The notes under the pieces were generated by a model. It had not been told where the DNA came from. It made no database searches and saw only the letters and a list, made by a program, of their open reading frames with translations. A DNA stretch of 8,112 bases, taken from assembly GCA_013003255.1 (NCBI GenBank), contig JABDJZ010000161.1:1-8112 (forward strand). The letters run 5' to 3'. The position numbers were made by a program, and so were the translations under genes. Shown here piece by piece: positions 6,236-8,112 of the stretch. Positions within the stretch are counted from its first letter, which is position 1. Each line of letters opens with the position of its first letter. The DNA is from Rhodothermales bacterium. Lineage in GTDB: Bacteria; Bacteroidota; Rhodothermia; Rhodothermales; UBA10348.

Positions 6236-7714
6236 TCAGCCACCAACTGGCGTATTGAGGCCCGCCCAATGACGTGGGTATTGCGATTCCAGTTCGTTCC
6301 GTTCCGGTCTGTATAGTCCCACTCCGAGCGTCACGCCCTGATGGCGGATTATGGTGTACCCGAATCCGGCCGTCGGCCAGGCGCCGCCTACCGATTCGCC
6401 GCGAACAAATGACCAGGCCTGGTCCCGCGTCAGTTCGACCACCTGCTGGGTGGCCAATGACCCCATCCATAGCGCCCCCTGCGTGGACAGCTTGGGGACG
6501 CGAGCGTTCACCCGGACCAGACTGAAGCCGCGGGGGTCGACGGGGAAGGGGAGGTCCGGCACGTGGTCTGACGGTGTGATGTCGATGGACCGGCCCCGTA
6601 GCCGGAATCGCCAATCCCGGGTCCAGGCGTCAGGAAGTCCAAACGAGTCGGTGAGGAAATCCAGAACGCGCTGGAGTTCGTGGGGACGGGGCACCTCCGC
6701 GGGAGGGGGCGGCGGCTGATCCGCCAGATCCCCGTTCCGGGCCAGTTCGGTCGGCTCATGCGGCCCCTCCCGGCCCGGCGCCATTTCTCCCGGCTCATGC
6801 GGCCCTTCCCGGCGCAGGAGCACCGCAAAGAACCCGCCCGTGTCGGCCTTTCCGGGCCAGAGCCGGACCGCCCGATCCATATTCGGGTGAAAGGCCTGCC
6901 CCTGCCAGGACCGGAGGCCTTCCGAAAAGGGGAGTCCGGCCAGCTCACCGGGGTGCTCAACCAGGATATCCGTCTGACCTCGGAGCGCATCGGTCACCAC
7001 CTCCTCATTCTCCTCTGGCGCAAATGTGCACGTAGCGTAGACCACCCGGCCTCCCGGCCGCACCATGCGCAGGGCATTGCGAAGCAGCGCCGTCTGCGTG
7101 GCGGCCAGCCGCGTCCGATCGGCCGCTCGGGAGCGGGTGATCGCGCGCGGATGTCGGCGCAGCGTGCCTTCGCAGGAGCAGGGAGCATCCACCAGTACGG
7201 CGTCAAAATGGGCATCCGGCCAGGCGTTGGAGCACCCGTCGACCTGGGTGGTGGCAACATTGGGAAGCCCGAGTCGGTCCCGGGTGGTCCGCACCACGTT
7301 CAGGCGGCCGGCGATGAGATCATTGGCAACCACCGTCCCGCGGCCGCCCAGTGCCAGTGCGATCTCAGCGGTCTTGTTGCCCGGTGCCGCGCACAGATCA
7401 AGTATGCGTTCACCGGGTTTCGGCCCCAGCAGGCGCACAGGTAGCATTGAAGCTTCCTCCTGAATATGGAGCAGACCGGCTCGGTAGGCCAGCGACTGGG
7501 TCATGGGTGGCGCCGCGTTCGCCCTGAAGGCGCCCGGACGCCAGTGGAGCGGTTCGCTGTCAAAGCCGTCGGCCGCTGCCAGGCCGTAGTCCGGCCTACC
7601 AGGATGGTACCAACCGGTGAGTTCGAGCGGTCTTCGGCAGGCACCGACAAACGCAGTCCAGTCAGGCTGAAGCGCGCGATACCGCTCAAGGGCCTGCTCC
7701 ATGACATCGCTCAT
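6236..7714 (-). CDS. RsmF/YebU-like rRNA (cytosine-C5)-methyltransferase
   Basis: This 492-residue protein is a second SAM-dependent RNA m5C methyltransferase. The lead-in AGLLHIQEEASMLPVRLL (79-96) is typical of the RsmF/YebU group. Motif I is DLCAAPGNKT (106-115). Motif IV is DAPCSCEGTLRR, with C179. Motif VI is ATCTFAPEENE, with nucleophile C229. A linker (~302-345) holds a 13-residue tandem repeat and a run of prolines. The C-terminal ~150 residues, including VELTRDQAWSFVRGE and LGVGLYRPERNELESQYPRHW, resemble the RsmF C-terminal/PUA-like part that contacts rRNA. The length is close to E. coli RsmF (about 480), which methylates C1407 of 16S rRNA. The target is assumed by family only. There is no NusB domain, which separates it from rsmB at 1850. 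The N-terminal ~35 residues are not a standard RsmF start. Its ATG overlaps the preceding stop (ATGA), suggesting translational coupling. Confidence 0.88.
   Translation of the reverse strand: MSDVMEQALERYRALQPDWTAFVGACRRPLELTGWYHPGRPDYGLAAADGFDSEPLHWRPGAFRANAAPPMTQSLAYRAGLLHIQEEASMLPVRLLGPKPGERILDLCAAPGNKTAEIALALGGRGTVVANDLIAGRLNVVRTTRDRLGLPNVATTQVDGCSNAWPDAHFDAVLVDAPCSCEGTLRRHPRAITRSRAADRTRLAATQTALLRNALRMVRPGGRVVYATCTFAPEENEEVVTDALRGQTDILVEHPGELAGLPFSEGLRSWQGQAFHPNMDRAVRLWPGKADTGGFFAVLLRREGPHEPGEMAPGREGPHEPTELARNGDLADQPPPPPAEVPRPHELQRVLDFLTDSFGLPDAWTRDWRFRLRGRSIDITPSDHVPDLPFPVDPRGFSLVRVNARVPKLSTQGALWMGSLATQQVVELTRDQAWSFVRGESVGGAWPTAGFGYTIIRHQGVTLGVGLYRPERNELESQYPRHWAGLNTPVGG
6752..6813. repeat. 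Tandem direct repeat, 39-base period, inside the RsmF-like gene
   Basis: A 23-base unit at 6752-6774 recurs at 6791-6813 with one mismatch, giving a 39-base period. In the RsmF-like protein this is a 13-residue duplication (residues 302-314 and 315-327, each starting REGPHEP). The period is a multiple of three, so the frame is kept. The near-identity at DNA level suggests a recent slippage or duplication in a flexible linker. Confidence 0.8.
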
Positions 7715-8112
7715 GGTAGTGTGGCCCGGATGCCGGCGATGAATACCATGTCGCGCTGCGGTGCAATGGGATGGTCTACCGTGGTGCCCCGCGTCAGATT
7801 GCGCACGGTCAGGTGGACGCGAAGCAGGGGGCCGGCAAGTTGCTTGGAGAACGTAGCGTCAATCAAGGCCTGAGCGGGTAGTCGGACCGGTTCACCTGTT
7901 TCGGCTTCCCGGAACTGGCTCCACGTGGTTTCTGACTGGAAACGGGCGATCAGCGCGAACGAGGTCCGTGGATAGGGCATCACACGCAGCGCATACCGGA
8001 TGTCGACCCCCGACAGGAAGGCAGTGGCCTGCCGAAACGTCTCCGAAGCCGCGGGCCTGCCTGTCACCGTATAGTCCAATCGGTGGTTCATCCAGGGGCC
8101 GAGGTCCTGTCT
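7711..8112 (-). CDS. C-terminal end of an outer-membrane receptor, probably TonB-dependent receptor (starts beyond the right edge)
   Basis: The reading frame is open from base 8112 to a TGA at 7713-7711, giving 133 residues of C-terminus. It shows alternating beta-strand patterns expected of a barrel: YTVTGRPAA, SGVDIRYALRVMPYP, TSFALIARFQSET, AQALIDATFSKQL and GPLLRVHLTVRNLTRGTTV, ending in DMVFIAGIRATLP. The V-x-V-R-N-L-T segment about 30 residues from the end resembles the penultimate 'NLtd' strand of TonB-dependent receptors. The plug domain and TonB box are outside the window, so the class is an inference. Another large outer-membrane barrel is possible. An ATG at 8091-8089 could be read as a start, but the frame continues upstream and the product would lack a signal peptide. 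The last residue is Pro, not the aromatic usual at a barrel C-terminus. Its stop overlaps the start of the RsmF-like gene. Confidence 0.6.
   Translation of the reverse strand, partial: RQDLGPWMNHRLDYTVTGRPAASETFRQATAFLSGVDIRYALRVMPYPRTSFALIARFQSETTWSQFREAETGEPVRLPAQALIDATFSKQLAGPLLRVHLTVRNLTRGTTVDHPIAPQRDMVFIAGIRATLP

Noticed and set aside
5397..6614. Long minus-strand open frame (405 codons) antisense to the TonB-like gene and the end of the RsmF-like gene
   Set aside because: It has no recognisable domain and is rich in Gly/Arg. It lies opposite well-supported genes in GC-rich DNA, where long antisense frames arise by chance.
6680..7444. Plus-strand open frame (254 codons) opposite the RsmF-like gene
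   Set aside because: Its translation has no domain pattern, while the minus strand carries all the methyltransferase motifs in order.
8089..8091. ATG at 8091 as the start of a separate 126-residue protein
   Set aside because: The frame is open to the window edge, and the sequence reads as the C-terminal strands of a barrel without a signal peptide, so it is treated as a partial gene.

Overview
This window is GC-rich and almost entirely protein-coding. Its gene content points to the FCB group, most likely a Rhodothermota-, Balneolota- or Bacteroidota-like bacterium. Gemmatimonadota is the main alternative. The case rests on a PorV/PorQ-type outer-membrane barrel, a TonB-family energy transducer, the C-terminal end of what looks like a TonB-dependent receptor, and start codons mostly without a clear Shine-Dalgarno sequence. 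The lineage is inferred from gene content, not from a marker-gene comparison.

Left part (1-3190): the start of a GMC-type FAD oxidoreductase runs leftward off the window. Diverging from it across about 42 bases is a two-gene rightward unit. This holds a CoA-disulfide-reductase/NADH-oxidase-type flavoprotein and, overlapping it by ATGA, rsmB (16S rRNA m5C967 methyltransferase with an N-terminal NusB domain).

Middle part (3287-6155): three rightward, closely spaced cell-envelope genes follow. They encode a PorV/PorQ-like barrel with a signal peptide and a TTG start, a two-TM family 2 glycosyltransferase of the polyprenyl-phosphate (DPM1/GtrB-like) type, and a TonB-like protein with the SxxxH transmembrane motif, a long acidic Pro/Glu linker and a TonB C-terminal domain. 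No ExbB/ExbD is in view.

Right part (6236-8112): on the minus strand, the C-terminal end of an outer-membrane receptor enters from the right edge. It overlaps by ATGA a second rRNA m5C methyltransferase of the RsmF/YebU type. That protein's interdomain linker carries a recent 39-bp (13-residue) tandem duplication. The TonB-like and RsmF-like genes converge on an 80-base gap containing a GC-rich hairpin.

I see no RNA genes, CRISPR array, insertion sequence or phage genes, and no stretch over 300 bases without a gene. Nothing here clearly qualifies as an undescribed system. The observations worth a second look are the variant active-site region of the flavoprotein, the two rRNA m5C methyltransferases each ATGA-coupled to an unrelated upstream gene, the envelope gene trio, and small sequence oddities (tandem duplication, palindrome, acidic TonB linker).
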